The position numbers and the translations under genes were made by a program. Of a stretch of 64,000 nt of DNA, positions 52,999-61,403 are shown piece after piece (the first letter of the stretch is position 1; each line of letters begins with the position of its first letter). The notes under the pieces were generated by a model, which was not told the DNA's origin, did no database searches, and saw only the letters and a list, made by a program, of their open reading frames with translations. Source of the DNA: Catalinimonas alkaloidigena (GTDB taxonomy: Bacteria; Bacteroidota; Bacteroidia; Cytophagales; Flexibacteraceae); the NCBI RefSeq assembly GCF_900100765.1, contig NZ_FNFO01000016.1, forward strand, positions 18,475-82,474, in the 5' to 3' direction.

Positions 52999-55900
52999 AT
53001 GAGTAAACGATTACTATGGCTAATGCTGCTCACGTTTGTGAGTGTGGCAACCCTCCGTGCCCAGGAGAGAGTAATTACGGGTACCCTGAAAGACGCTACC
53101 ACCCAGGAGGGTGTGCCGGGCGTCAACGTGTTGGTACAGGGAACAACGACAGGAACCATTACCGACATCGACGGGAAGTATTCGCTACCGGTACCAGCCG
53201 ACGCAACCATGCTGGTGTATTCGGCCATTGGCTACGAAACCCAAACCGTAGAAATTGGCAATCGGACGAGCATCGACCTCGCCATGAAAGAGAGCATCGA
53301 ACAGCTTTCGGAAGTGGTAGTGACGGCGTTCGGGATCGAACGTGAAAAGAAAGCCCTGGGGTATACGGTCCAGGAAATCGACGGGAAGGCCTTTGCCGAA
53401 GCCAAACAAGCTTCGGTGGTCAACAACCTGTCGGGACGGATCGCCGGGGTGCAGGTCAACAGCAACGGCGGCCCGGGCAGCGGTTCGCAGATTGTGATTC
53501 GCGGCTTTTCGTCGGTCGGGGGCAACAACCAGCCCCTGGTGGTGATCGACGGGGTGCCGATGGAAAACGCCAAAGACCCCCTCAGTGCGGACGACAACCG
53601 CTTCGGCGGCGGGCTTTCGGAAATCAACCCCGACAACATCGCCAACGTGAGCGTGCTGAAAGGCCCGAACGCAGCGGCCCTCTACGGCTCGCGCGCGGCC
53701 AACGGGGTCATTCTGGTCACGACGAAAAACGGCGCACGTACCAAAGGCATCGGGGTAGACCTGAGCGCCAGCATGAGCTTCGAAAATCCGCTTGTGAAGC
53801 CTGATTTTCAGGACATTTACGGAGGAGGAAGCGGCTACCGCACGTGGTATGCCGACGGGTGGAGCGGCACGGTCGACGGTTACAAAGGCACGTCCGGAAC
53901 GGACGAAAGCTGGGGCTCGCCCATGGACGGCCGGCCGGTACGTCAGTGGTGGACCGGTACGGAAACCACGCCGCTGCTGCCTATGCCCGACAACTGGGAG
54001 CAACACTGGCGCACGGGCGTGACGCAGACCTACAACGCGGGCATTTCGGCCGGCGGCGAAAAAGGCAGCTTCCGCCTGGGCATCGGCTCGTTCAACCAGA
54101 CGGGCATCATGGACTTCAACGATTTTCATCGGTACAACTTCCGCTTCAACTCCAACTACGACGTCACCGACAAGCTGAAAGCGAGCATTTCGGCCGAGTA
54201 CATCAAATCGGGCTCCGACAACCGCAGCTACCAGAGCAGCCAGAACTTCATCTGGCACCACCGGCAGACCGACTACGACAAGCTGCGCAATTGGCGCGAT
54301 TACGTCGATGTGCACATCCAGCGGCCCGGCGATGATTTGCCGCCCAACTGGCAGCATACGTACTTTACCAACCCGTATTTCCTGCAGGAGATGCTGCCCT
54401 ACGGCAACGAAAAAGATCGTATGCTCGGCAACCTGGCGCTCACCTATCAGTTTACGCCCTGGCTGTCGCTGATGGCCCGCTCGGGTACGGACGTGTGGTC
54501 CGATTCGCGCACGAACATCATCAACTTCGAACGGACCAAAGGCGGCACGTTTACGCCAGGTGCTTTTTCGGAAGAAATGGTCCGCCGCCAGGAAACCAAC
54601 TCGGACGTAATCCTGACGTTTGACAAAACCATTCAGGATGCCTTTTCGGTCCGGGCGCAACTGGGGGCGGTCAATCGCCGCAATACCGACAAAACCGTCT
54701 TTTCGCAGGTAAACCAACTGGTGATCGACGGCATCTATTCGCTGAATAACAACCGGAACCCGAATACAGATCGCAGTTACAAAGGCGAAAAGGTGGTCAA
54801 CAGCGTGTTCGGTGCCGCAACGTTGGGCTGGCGCAATGCGCTGTTCCTCGACCTGACCGCCCGCAACGACTGGTCGTCGACGCTTCCGGCGGCTAACCGC
54901 TCGTTTTTCTACCCCTCCGCTTCGCTCAGCGCCGTGCTGACCGATCTGCTGCCGATCTCCAGCCCGCTTCTGTCGTTCGCCAAAGTGCGGGGCAGCTGGG
55001 CGCAGGTGGGTAGCGATACCGAGCCCTATAACCTGCGGGCCACGTACCAGGCCAGCTCGCCCTGGAACGGCAGTGTTCCTGCTTTTTACGAGAGCAACAC
55101 CATCTTCAATCCGAACCTGAAACCGGAAATTACGACCGGCGTGGAGTTGGGGATTGACCTGCGCTTCCTGAACGGTCGTCTGGGATTGGACGTCACGCAC
55201 TACAACCAAACCACGCGCGATCAGATTCTGGCGGTTTCCATCTCGCAGGCGTCGGGCTACGCCAGCCGTTACCTGAACGCCGGGGAAATTACCAACAAAG
55301 GCTGGGAGGTGATGATCAGCGGAACGCCGGTCAAAACCGCCACCGGCTTTACCTGGGATGTGGCCCTCAACTGGTCGCGTAACCGCAACCAAGTCGTGGA
55401 ACTGGCCGACGGGCTGACCAACTACGTCCTGTGGACCGAGCGCGGCGTATCGTCCGAAGCACGGGTCGGACAGTCGTACGGTTCCCTGTACGGCATTGCC
55501 TACGCCCGCACCGACGACGGACAGATCATTTTCGAGAACGGTCTGCCGACCACGAACCCCACGTTGCAGGTGATCGGCAACATCACCCCGAAATGGCTGG
55601 GTGGGCTGAACAACACCTTCACGTACAAAGGCATTTCGCTGAGCGCGCTGATCGACACCCGCTGGGGCGGCGACATCTTCGACATGGGGAGCAGCCTGAT
55701 GCGGAACGATGGTATCGTCGAAGAGACGGCCGTCGGACGTGAAGAGGGCGTAATTGGCCTCGGCGTGATGAACGTGGGCAGTGCCGAATCGCCCGTGTAC
55801 GTGCCCAACACCGTCGTGGCCGACGCCACTACGTTCTACAAGCGCTACAGCGGTCGTCAGTACCACGAAGCCGGGGTCTTCGATGCGAGCTACATCAAGC

Positions 55901-56127
55901 TGCGTCAGGCCTCGCTGTCGTACCAACTGCCGTCCTCGCTCTTCGAGCACATCTTCATCAAGTCGGCCCGCATTTCGGCCGTGGGCCGGAACCTGGCGAT
56001 CCTGTACCGCCGCACGCCGCACATCGACCCCGAGGTAGACGAAAAAGGGGGGAACCGTCAGGGCTATACCTACGGTACCTTGCCCAGCAGCCGCAGCATC
56101 GGTTTCAACGTCAACCTGTCCTTCTAA
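52999..56127 (+). CDS. SusC/RagA-type TonB-dependent outer-membrane transporter
   Basis: The 1042-residue protein has a signal peptide, an N-terminal carboxypeptidase-D-like domain (VITGTLKDATTQEGVPGVNVLVQGTTTGTITDIDGKYSLPVP), a TonB-box-like/plug start (LSEVVVTAFGIEREKKALGYTVQEI, NNLSGRIAGVQV, IVIRGFSS, PLVVIDGVPM) and a long beta-barrel ending in a C-terminal aromatic residue (SIGFNVNLSF). SusC proteins import oligosaccharides or peptides with TonB energy, with a SusD-like lid. The partner SusD gene begins 20 bases downstream. No glycoside hydrolase is adjacent, so the ligand is unknown. Confidence 0.95.
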   Translation: MSKRLLWLMLLTFVSVATLRAQERVITGTLKDATTQEGVPGVNVLVQGTTTGTITDIDGKYSLPVPADATMLVYSAIGYETQTVEIGNRTSIDLAMKESIEQLSEVVVTAFGIEREKKALGYTVQEIDGKAFAEAKQASVVNNLSGRIAGVQVNSNGGPGSGSQIVIRGFSSVGGNNQPLVVIDGVPMENAKDPLSADDNRFGGGLSEINPDNIANVSVLKGPNAAALYGSRAANGVILVTTKNGARTKGIGVDLSASMSFENPLVKPDFQDIYGGGSGYRTWYADGWSGTVDGYKGTSGTDESWGSPMDGRPVRQWWTGTETTPLLPMPDNWEQHWRTGVTQTYNAGISAGGEKGSFRLGIGSFNQTGIMDFNDFHRYNFRFNSNYDVTDKLKASISAEYIKSGSDNRSYQSSQNFIWHHRQTDYDKLRNWRDYVDVHIQRPGDDLPPNWQHTYFTNPYFLQEMLPYGNEKDRMLGNLALTYQFTPWLSLMARSGTDVWSDSRTNIINFERTKGGTFTPGAFSEEMVRRQETNSDVILTFDKTIQDAFSVRAQLGAVNRRNTDKTVFSQVNQLVIDGIYSLNNNRNPNTDRSYKGEKVVNSVFGAATLGWRNALFLDLTARNDWSSTLPAANRSFFYPSASLSAVLTDLLPISSPLLSFAKVRGSWAQVGSDTEPYNLRATYQASSPWNGSVPAFYESNTIFNPNLKPEITTGVELGIDLRFLNGRLGLDVTHYNQTTRDQILAVSISQASGYASRYLNAGEITNKGWEVMISGTPVKTATGFTWDVALNWSRNRNQVVELADGLTNYVLWTERGVSSEARVGQSYGSLYGIAYARTDDGQIIFENGLPTTNPTLQVIGNITPKWLGGLNNTFTYKGISLSALIDTRWGGDIFDMGSSLMRNDGIVEETAVGREEGVIGLGVMNVGSAESPVYVPNTVVADATTFYKRYSGRQYHEAGVFDASYIKLRQASLSYQLPSSLFEHIFIKSARISAVGRNLAILYRRTPHIDPEVDEKGGNRQGYTYGTLPSSRSIGFNVNLSF

Positions 56128-56147
56128 TCTCTCCACATTAGCTTCTT

Positions 56148-57617
56148 ATGAGCCTTATGAAAATAGCGCTTCGAAACAGTTTGCTGGCGGGTTTGCTGCT
56201 AAGTGCGGCCTGTACCGGCGAATTCGACGAAATGAATACCAACCCCAACGGTCCCGAAGAAGTAGGACCGGAGGTGATTTTGCCCTACGCGTTGGAAAAA
56301 ACCGTAGACCGCGCGTGGGGGCATCGCACACGGAACGAGCGTGTGAACATCGACCTGGCCATGTGCTGGGTGCAGTACTGGGCGCGTAACATTTACACCA
56401 ACGAAGGCGACAACTACAACGTGCAGCCCTCGGTAAACTCGGCGACCTGGAACGGATTCTATTCCGAATCGCTCATCAACTTCAAGCGGATCATGCTTCT
56501 GACCGCTCCGGGAGCCGACTACGAGAATGCCACCTACGAAGGCATGTCGATGGTGATGACCGCCTGGACGTACTCGTTGCTGACCGACATTTTCGGCCCG
56601 ATTCCCTACTCTGATGCGTTGAAGGGCACATCGGACGATCCTTCGTTCTCGCCCGCCTACGACGACATGGAAACCGTGTACCGGGGCATCATCGCTATGC
56701 TGGACGAAGCCAACGCCAAGCTGATGGAAGGTGGACCGGAGGCCTCGGCCGGCGACATCATGTTCGGAGGCGATGTGCTGCGCTGGAAAAAGTTCGGCAA
56801 CTCGCTACGGCTGAAACTGATGAACCGCGTCGTGCACAAAATTCCGGAATACAAAGCCGAGATGCAGAAAATGCTCGACGATCCAACTACGTATCCGATG
56901 TTTACCAGCAACGACGACTACGCCTACCTGCAACACACGTCGTCGCTGCCCAGCAACAACGAGTGGCATCAGGTGATGCGTCAGGACAACCGTTCGGACT
57001 GGAGTATGAGCGAAACGCTGGTCGACAAACTGAAAGCGCTGGACGATCCGCGCCTGGAGGTGTACGCCAACGCCAACCCGGAGGGCGCCTATATGGGCAT
57101 GCCGAACGGCCTGCCCGATGCCGTGGCGACCAACTACCTGGGCACGGCTTCGACAATTGGCGACTACTTTTTGCGTCCGGAAGCGCCCAGCATCATCATG
57201 AGTTATTCGGAGCTGCTCTTCGTACTGGCCGAAGCGGCCCTGGATGGCGACATTTCCGGCAAAACCGCCGAGGAATACTTCACGATGGCCGTGGAAGCGT
57301 CGTTTGAGCAGTACGGTCTGGAAATGCCGGCCGGTTACCTCGAGGGCATGACGGCCGACAAGGCTACGATCATGACCCAGAAATGGATCGCCCTCTACGG
57401 AGAAGGCATCGAAGCCTGGACCGAATACCGCCGCACGGGCTATCCGGTCATGCCGCCCGACGACCCGCAATCGGCGTTCCAGAACGACGGTGACGTGCCG
57501 ACACGCATTGTCTATCCGACCTCGGAGCAGTCGCTGAACAACGCGAACCTGCAACAGGGCATTTCGATGCTGGGCACCGACAACATGCACACCGAACTCT
57601 GGTGGGTAGAAAACTAA
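56148..57617 (+). CDS. SusD/RagB-type surface lipoprotein (SusD-like_2 group)
   Basis: The 489-residue protein has a lipoprotein signal (lipobox SAAC, Cys22), the N-terminal DEMNTNPNGP motif and TPR-like helices with AWTYSLLTDIFGPIPYSDAL, IMSYSELLFVLAEAAL and EYRRTGYP typical of SusD-like_2 proteins. It should form the lid of the SusC transporter encoded immediately upstream. It has several aromatic residues for ligand contact, but the ligand cannot be read. A strong hairpin with T-tail lies 9-45 bases after the stop, before the next lipoprotein gene. Confidence 0.93.
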   Translation: MSLMKIALRNSLLAGLLLSAACTGEFDEMNTNPNGPEEVGPEVILPYALEKTVDRAWGHRTRNERVNIDLAMCWVQYWARNIYTNEGDNYNVQPSVNSATWNGFYSESLINFKRIMLLTAPGADYENATYEGMSMVMTAWTYSLLTDIFGPIPYSDALKGTSDDPSFSPAYDDMETVYRGIIAMLDEANAKLMEGGPEASAGDIMFGGDVLRWKKFGNSLRLKLMNRVVHKIPEYKAEMQKMLDDPTTYPMFTSNDDYAYLQHTSSLPSNNEWHQVMRQDNRSDWSMSETLVDKLKALDDPRLEVYANANPEGAYMGMPNGLPDAVATNYLGTASTIGDYFLRPEAPSIIMSYSELLFVLAEAALDGDISGKTAEEYFTMAVEASFEQYGLEMPAGYLEGMTADKATIMTQKWIALYGEGIEAWTEYRRTGYPVMPPDDPQSAFQNDGDVPTRIVYPTSEQSLNNANLQQGISMLGTDNMHTELWWVEN

Positions 57618-57625
57618 ACCTAACC

Positions 57626-57662
57626 GGGGCCGTCCGGTCGTGGACTGCAGACGGCCCCTTTT
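57626..57662 (+). terminator. Intrinsic terminator/attenuator after susD-like
   Basis: GGGGCCGTC (57626-57634) pairs with GACGGCCCC (57650-57658) around a 15-base loop and is followed by TTTT. It separates the SusC/SusD part from the downstream lipoprotein gene and could lower expression of the latter. Confidence 0.75.
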
Positions 57663-57691
57663 CACTCCTTTATTCCCGAGAAACACAACTC

Positions 57692-58156
57692 ATGAAAAAA
57701 CATACGCTTTTCAGTGTGCTGATGGCGGGCGCAGTAGCGATGCTTTCAGCGTGCGTAGACGAGGACGTCAAGATGGACCGCATCGTATCGCCCGTGCTGG
57801 TCGATGTGGCCAACGTCAACCTGGGGGCCGAACAGGCCATCGAAGTCACCGCCACGGTCTACGACCTGGACAAAAGCCACATTCTGGAATACGATCCCAC
57901 AAAGGTGGACCCGGCGATTCCGTCGGCCAACATCGACTCCATTCCGGTCACGAACCTGACGTTGCTGATCAAGCTGAACGGCAACACGGACCTGATGTCG
58001 CTGACGACCGACGCCAACGGGAAGGCCACGCTGTCGACCACCTGGGCCGAACTGGGCATGGTCAATCCTTCGGCGGGCAGTTCGGTCACCATCGGCTGGT
58101 CCGGCAATTACGAAGGCCAGGATTTTATGAAGCTCTCAAAAGTAACGGTTGAATAG
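57692..58156 (+). CDS. Small lipoprotein of the SusC/SusD locus
   Basis: The 154-residue protein has a lipoprotein signal (MKKHTLFSVLMAGAVAMLSAC, Cys21). The mature part is beta-rich with a carboxypeptidase-regulatory/Ig-like flavour (VNLGAEQAIEVTATVYDLDKS...NIDSIPVTNLTLLIKLNGNTDLMSLTTDANGKATLSTTWAELG...VTIGWSGNYEGQDFMKLSKV). It is probably a surface glycan- or peptide-binding accessory protein of the transporter, by position; no family is assigned. A terminator-like hairpin lies between it and susD-like, and a strong terminator follows 9 bases after the stop. The longer reading from 57602 crosses the first hairpin and is rejected. Confidence 0.82.
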   Translation: MKKHTLFSVLMAGAVAMLSACVDEDVKMDRIVSPVLVDVANVNLGAEQAIEVTATVYDLDKSHILEYDPTKVDPAIPSANIDSIPVTNLTLLIKLNGNTDLMSLTTDANGKATLSTTWAELGMVNPSAGSSVTIGWSGNYEGQDFMKLSKVTVE

Positions 58157-58164
58157 TCCATGTT

Positions 58165-58205
58165 AGCCCGTCTTGCCCTGGTGTGTGGAAGGCGGGCTTT
58201 TTTTT
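58165..58205 (+). terminator. Strong intrinsic terminator at the end of the SusC/SusD operon
   Basis: AGCCCG(T)CTT at 58165 onward pairs with AAG(G)CGGGCT at 58189-58198 approximately, with one G-T pair, and is followed by a run of eight T. It ends just before the RidA-like start at 58208, so that gene needs its own promoter or read-through. Confidence 0.85.
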
Positions 58206-58207
58206 GT

Positions 58208-58732
58208 ATGATGCGAACTTTCTCCTTATCCCTAATTTCCCTTTTTCTGCTGGGCCTCCTCAGCCGCTGTGCCACGCCAGGTTCGGCCGCTCCGGACACG
58301 GCCCCCGACAGCGTGACGTTCTACGGTGCGCAAACCACGCCCTTTTCGGCCGGGGCCATTGTTCCGGCAGGGCACACCCTGCACATCACGGCCGGCACGG
58401 TCGCGCCGCTCCTGGATTCTGCCGCCGCGCCCGGCTCTTCTGCCCGCTACGGCGACACCTATACGCAGGCGGTAGGCGCGCTGCGTCGCATTGATGCGAA
58501 CCTGCAGCAACACGGCCTCAGCCTGGCGGACGTGGTGCAACTGCGGGCCTTCCTCGGCCCCGACTCCACGGGCGCTCCCGATTTTCAGGCGTGGTTCAAA
58601 GCCTACGGCGAGTTTTTCAACAACGAAACCAACCCCACGCGCCCGGCCCGCTCCACCCTCGGCGTGAGCCACCTCGTGAACCCCGACATGCTCATCGAAC
58701 TGGAAGCCGTCGCGGTGCAGAAGAAAGAGTGA
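58208..58732 (+). CDS. RidA/YjgF-family lipoprotein
   Basis: The 174-residue protein starts with a lipoprotein-like signal (MMRTFSLSLISLFLLGLLSRC, Cys21) and a RidA-type domain: GDTYTQAVGALRRIDANLQQHGLSLADVVQLRAFL, PDFQAWFKAYGEFF and the end PARSTLGVSHLVNPDMLIELEAVAV. RidA hydrolyses reactive imines/enamines in the cytoplasm; here the protein appears to be exported. The arginine that binds the substrate carboxylate in RidA (AR-LP) is replaced: the position reads SH-LV, so classical imine deaminase activity is doubtful. It precedes, by 187 bases, an exported oxidase whose product would be an imine. ATG 58208 starts the signal; the reading from 58160 runs through the terminator. Confidence 0.8.
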   Translation: MMRTFSLSLISLFLLGLLSRCATPGSAAPDTAPDSVTFYGAQTTPFSAGAIVPAGHTLHITAGTVAPLLDSAAAPGSSARYGDTYTQAVGALRRIDANLQQHGLSLADVVQLRAFLGPDSTGAPDFQAWFKAYGEFFNNETNPTRPARSTLGVSHLVNPDMLIELEAVAVQKKE

Positions 58733-58734
58733 AT

Positions 58735-58757
58735 GATTGAATAACTGAATGCGTGAA
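58735..58757. repeat. Short intergenic repeat of the TGAATGATTGAATnACTGAAT type
   Basis: GAATGATTGAATAACTGAAT at the RidA stop is the reverse complement type of the ATTCAGTAATTCAATCATT words found next to the permease genes (45164-45182) and of the tandem ATTCAGTA repeat at 31603. Downstream, 58850-58905 holds AACGTTGAACTTTAAATTTC-type sequence like that in the permease spacers. Confidence 0.55.
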
Positions 58758-58919
58758 GGGCGCGAAGCGCAGAGTGTTGCGCGTGAGCAGTCCTTCCGTA
58801 GACCGTGAAAAGTACCGCCCGGCATCACGCCGAACGTAAAGCGCTTTGAGTCTTATGCTTTCAACGTTGAACTTTAAATTTCATAACGCTAAACTCGATC
58901 ACTACCGATACCTAACTTC

Positions 58920-60059
58920 ATGGATCGTCGTCATTTTATTGCCGCATCGGGGCTGGCCGGCCTGGGCCTGATGTCGGGACTTAGTAGCTGTGCACCGGCC
59001 CCTTCGGGTACCATTCCGTACGCTTCGCGCGGCGGGATGCGGCGTTTGCCCAAACTGCGGGTTTCGTCCGACCGCATCATCAAAGAAACCGTCGGGTTGC
59101 GCCCGTACCGCCTGTCGGGGCCGCGCGTCGAAACCGAAATGCTGGGAAACAAAACCATTGTGCACCACTACGGGCACGGCGGCAGCGGCTGGTCGCTGTC
59201 GTGGGGAACGGCCCACCACGCGGCCGATCTGGTGCAACTGACCGGCGAGAAGAAGATCGCCGTGATGGGGTGTGGCGTCATCGGCCTGACCACCGCCCGT
59301 ACGTTGCAAAGCCGGGGCTATGACGTGACGATCTACACCAAAGACCTGCCGCCCGACATTACGTCGAGCAAAGCCACCGGGACCTGGTCGCCCACGTATC
59401 GCCTCTGCGAGACCGAGCGCATCACCCCCGAATTTTCGGCCTTCTGGGAAAAAGCGGCGACCTATTCGTTCCGGGCGCACCAGAACATGCTGGGACGCGG
59501 CGGCGTCACCAACTGGGTGGAGCACTATACAATTCACGACCCTGCGGCGGCGCAACGCCACGACGGCCACGTCAGTACGCTGCACTTGCCCCACGAACTG
59601 CCGGAACCTACGGTGCTAAAGCGCCGCGAAAACCCGTTCCGGGCCGAGTACGTCAGTCGGCAGACGGTGCTGGTTTTTCAGATTCCGGCCTACCTGGATC
59701 GGCTGATGAACGATTTTGTAGACTACGGCGGGACCCTGCGCATCAAGTCGTTCGATCGGCTGGAAGAGGTAGACGCCCTACCCGAAGCCTGCGTGGTCAA
59801 CTGCACTGGCATCGGCGCCAAGGCGCTGTTCAACGATGCCGAGTTGATGCCCATTGCGGGGCAGCTTTCGTTTCTGGTCCCGCAGCCGGAAGTAAACTAC
59901 CGCCTCAGCACCCCGAACGGCTATTTCATTCCGCGCAACGACGGCATCATCCTCGGCGGGAACGCCATCGTCGACAGTTGGGACACCACCCCCAGCCTGG
60001 AACAGACCCAGAAAGTAGTGGCGGCGTTGCAGGAAGCCATCGACCTGATGCGGGGGTAA
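58920..60059 (+). CDS. Exported FAD oxidase of the D-amino-acid-oxidase family, apparently circularly permuted
   Basis: The 379-residue protein has a twin-arginine-like lipoprotein signal (MDRRHFIAASGLAGLGLMSGLSSC, Cys24). It contains all DAAO landmarks, but in a rotated order. The part that normally closes DAAO comes first: TVGLRPYR (R61, substrate-carboxylate arginine) and HHYGHGGSGWSLSWG (82-96). Then comes the FAD Rossmann motif IAVMGCGVIGL (113-123), which is normally N-terminal, then VNCTGIGA (293-300), GQLSFLV and NGYFIPRNDGIILGGN (Y335), which are normally just before GLRP. The protein ends after a helix that would lead into GLRP in the usual order. Catalytic residues are therefore kept, and D-amino acid or related amine oxidation is likely. 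Substrate unproven. Confidence 0.83.
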   Translation: MDRRHFIAASGLAGLGLMSGLSSCAPAPSGTIPYASRGGMRRLPKLRVSSDRIIKETVGLRPYRLSGPRVETEMLGNKTIVHHYGHGGSGWSLSWGTAHHAADLVQLTGEKKIAVMGCGVIGLTTARTLQSRGYDVTIYTKDLPPDITSSKATGTWSPTYRLCETERITPEFSAFWEKAATYSFRAHQNMLGRGGVTNWVEHYTIHDPAAAQRHDGHVSTLHLPHELPEPTVLKRRENPFRAEYVSRQTVLVFQIPAYLDRLMNDFVDYGGTLRIKSFDRLEEVDALPEACVVNCTGIGAKALFNDAELMPIAGQLSFLVPQPEVNYRLSTPNGYFIPRNDGIILGGNAIVDSWDTTPSLEQTQKVVAALQEAIDLMRG

Positions 60060-60117
60060 ACGACACATTTAGAATGGATTGGGTTACAGGGCGATGTCGT
60101 AAAGGCATTGCCCTTTT

Positions 60118-60999
60118 TTATGCATCGACGCGTGTGTTCCCGGCTCGCCACAGAAGCTGGAGGCCCATAGAATAGGGCATGAGGAAAGGCATCGCCGGAA
60201 TGGAAACCGCGAAGCTGGCGGTAGCCCAGGGCTCCGGCACCGACGGCGGTAGAACGGCCAGGAGTACGCCTACTGTGCTGAAAATCAGGTAGAGCCTCGT
60301 CGGAAACGGCCGAAACCAACCGCACGAGCGGAGGGCCACGGCAAACGCCGCCGTCGCCAGGTAAGTAAGGCCAACTTCCACGGCGCTGATCCAGGCGAAA
60401 AGACTGCGGAGTGGGGCGTACCACCCGGGGCGCGTGGCGACACCGGACGCGACGAACTGGCCGAAGGCTTCCGGCAGGAAACTTCTCCAGAAGGCCATGT
60501 TCAGGAGAAACAGGGGAAGGGCCAGTTGAATCAGCATCCCGCCCAGTCGTGCCCATAGCGGCTCTCCCAGCTGCCGGAGCGCGTCCTGCAATAGCGTAAT
60601 CCCTCCGGCAACACACACGCCGGCTCCCGTCAGCATCGCGTACCGAACCTGCTGTTCGGTGACGGTTGCCAGCCAGCCTTCAACCGAATCAGGGGGCGGA
60701 CCCATGCCCGCGAAGAGGGAAATAAAAAGCCAGGGGGCGAGTAACAGTACGGCGCTCCAGACCAGCCGCTTGGAAGCGACATCCTGTTTCCGAAATCCCT
60801 GCCCGCCCAGCTGCCGAGCGGCCAGCCCCATCAGGCAGACGTGAATTAGCCAGGGAGGAACGTACCACCGGTAGTTGACAGGCTCGAGGCCAAAGGCGAG
60901 CAGTACCGTGGCGATGGGCACGAGGATGAGGTACAGCCGACTGAGGTGCCGTGCGAAGCGCGTAGACGGGGTAGGGGTGAGCGTGGAGCGGGAAAGCAT
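60118..60999 (-). CDS. Multi-pass membrane protein of unknown function
   Basis: The 293-residue protein has about eight transmembrane helices (for example LYLILVPIATVLLAFGL, WLIHVCLMGLAARQL, LVWSAVLLLAPWLFISLFAGM, MLIQLALPLFLLNMAFW, AVEVGLTYLATAAFAVAL, LIFSTVGVLLAVLPPSV). No motif of a known family is evident. ATG 60999 begins a short charged lead-in; the reading continues upstream to 61293 but that part is not hydrophobic and lies in the promoter region of the divergent adhesin gene. It is 59 bases from the convergent oxidase gene. Confidence 0.72.
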   Translation of the reverse strand: MLSRSTLTPTPSTRFARHLSRLYLILVPIATVLLAFGLEPVNYRWYVPPWLIHVCLMGLAARQLGGQGFRKQDVASKRLVWSAVLLLAPWLFISLFAGMGPPPDSVEGWLATVTEQQVRYAMLTGAGVCVAGGITLLQDALRQLGEPLWARLGGMLIQLALPLFLLNMAFWRSFLPEAFGQFVASGVATRPGWYAPLRSLFAWISAVEVGLTYLATAAFAVALRSCGWFRPFPTRLYLIFSTVGVLLAVLPPSVPEPWATASFAVSIPAMPFLMPYSMGLQLLWRAGNTRVDA

Positions 61000-61403
61000 A
61001 TCCAGAAAAAGGGTTCCGGTGAGGCAGTCATCGTTTGATACCAGTGCTGGCGGGGAATACAAGCGGTCTGTCGCACGCAACGCTGTACCCCCACGTTTCA
61101 GCCGAGGCAAGTAACCGCGCTTTGGCCGGGTTGTCAATAACCCTTTTGGAGCAGAAACGAACCGGCGGCGCGTGCAAACGCTTTGCATGGTTGTTTGCTT
61201 GCCGGTTGGGGACGAGGGCGGGTGCAATTGCGGTGAAGCACAACCCCAAAATGTGTGTAAAGGGTTATTGAATGCGGTAAAAAATCCCCGCACCTTTGGC
61301 CCGTTGTCCCTTCTGATCTTTTGACCTGCGGAGTCCTTCCGGCGTACGAAAGATCACCCGGCTTCACTGCATTCTTTCATCCACATTCGTTTCTCCTACA
61401 CGC
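61000..61403. other. Divergent promoter region between membrane protein and adhesin genes
   Basis: This 404-base gap contains a good plus-strand promoter candidate (61268-61298) for the adhesin gene and must also hold the minus-strand promoter of the membrane-protein gene, for which I see no consensus. Several short frames exist without domain or signal features. No RNA gene or repeat is seen. Confidence 0.55.
61268..61298 (+). promoter_or_regulatory. Candidate Bacteroidota promoter of the S74/T9SS adhesin gene
   Basis: TTG (61268-61270), a 20-base spacer and CACCTTTG (61291-61298, one mismatch from TAnnTTTG) form a well-spaced -33/-7 pair. The transcript would begin near 61304, leaving a leader of about 100 bases before ATG 61404. 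Confidence 0.45.

Noticed and set aside
53185..56136. 983-codon open frame antisense to the SusC gene
   Set aside because: It is the complement shadow of a GC-rich coding gene; the plus-strand frame has clear SusC domains, and the antisense product has no signal, domain or plausible composition.
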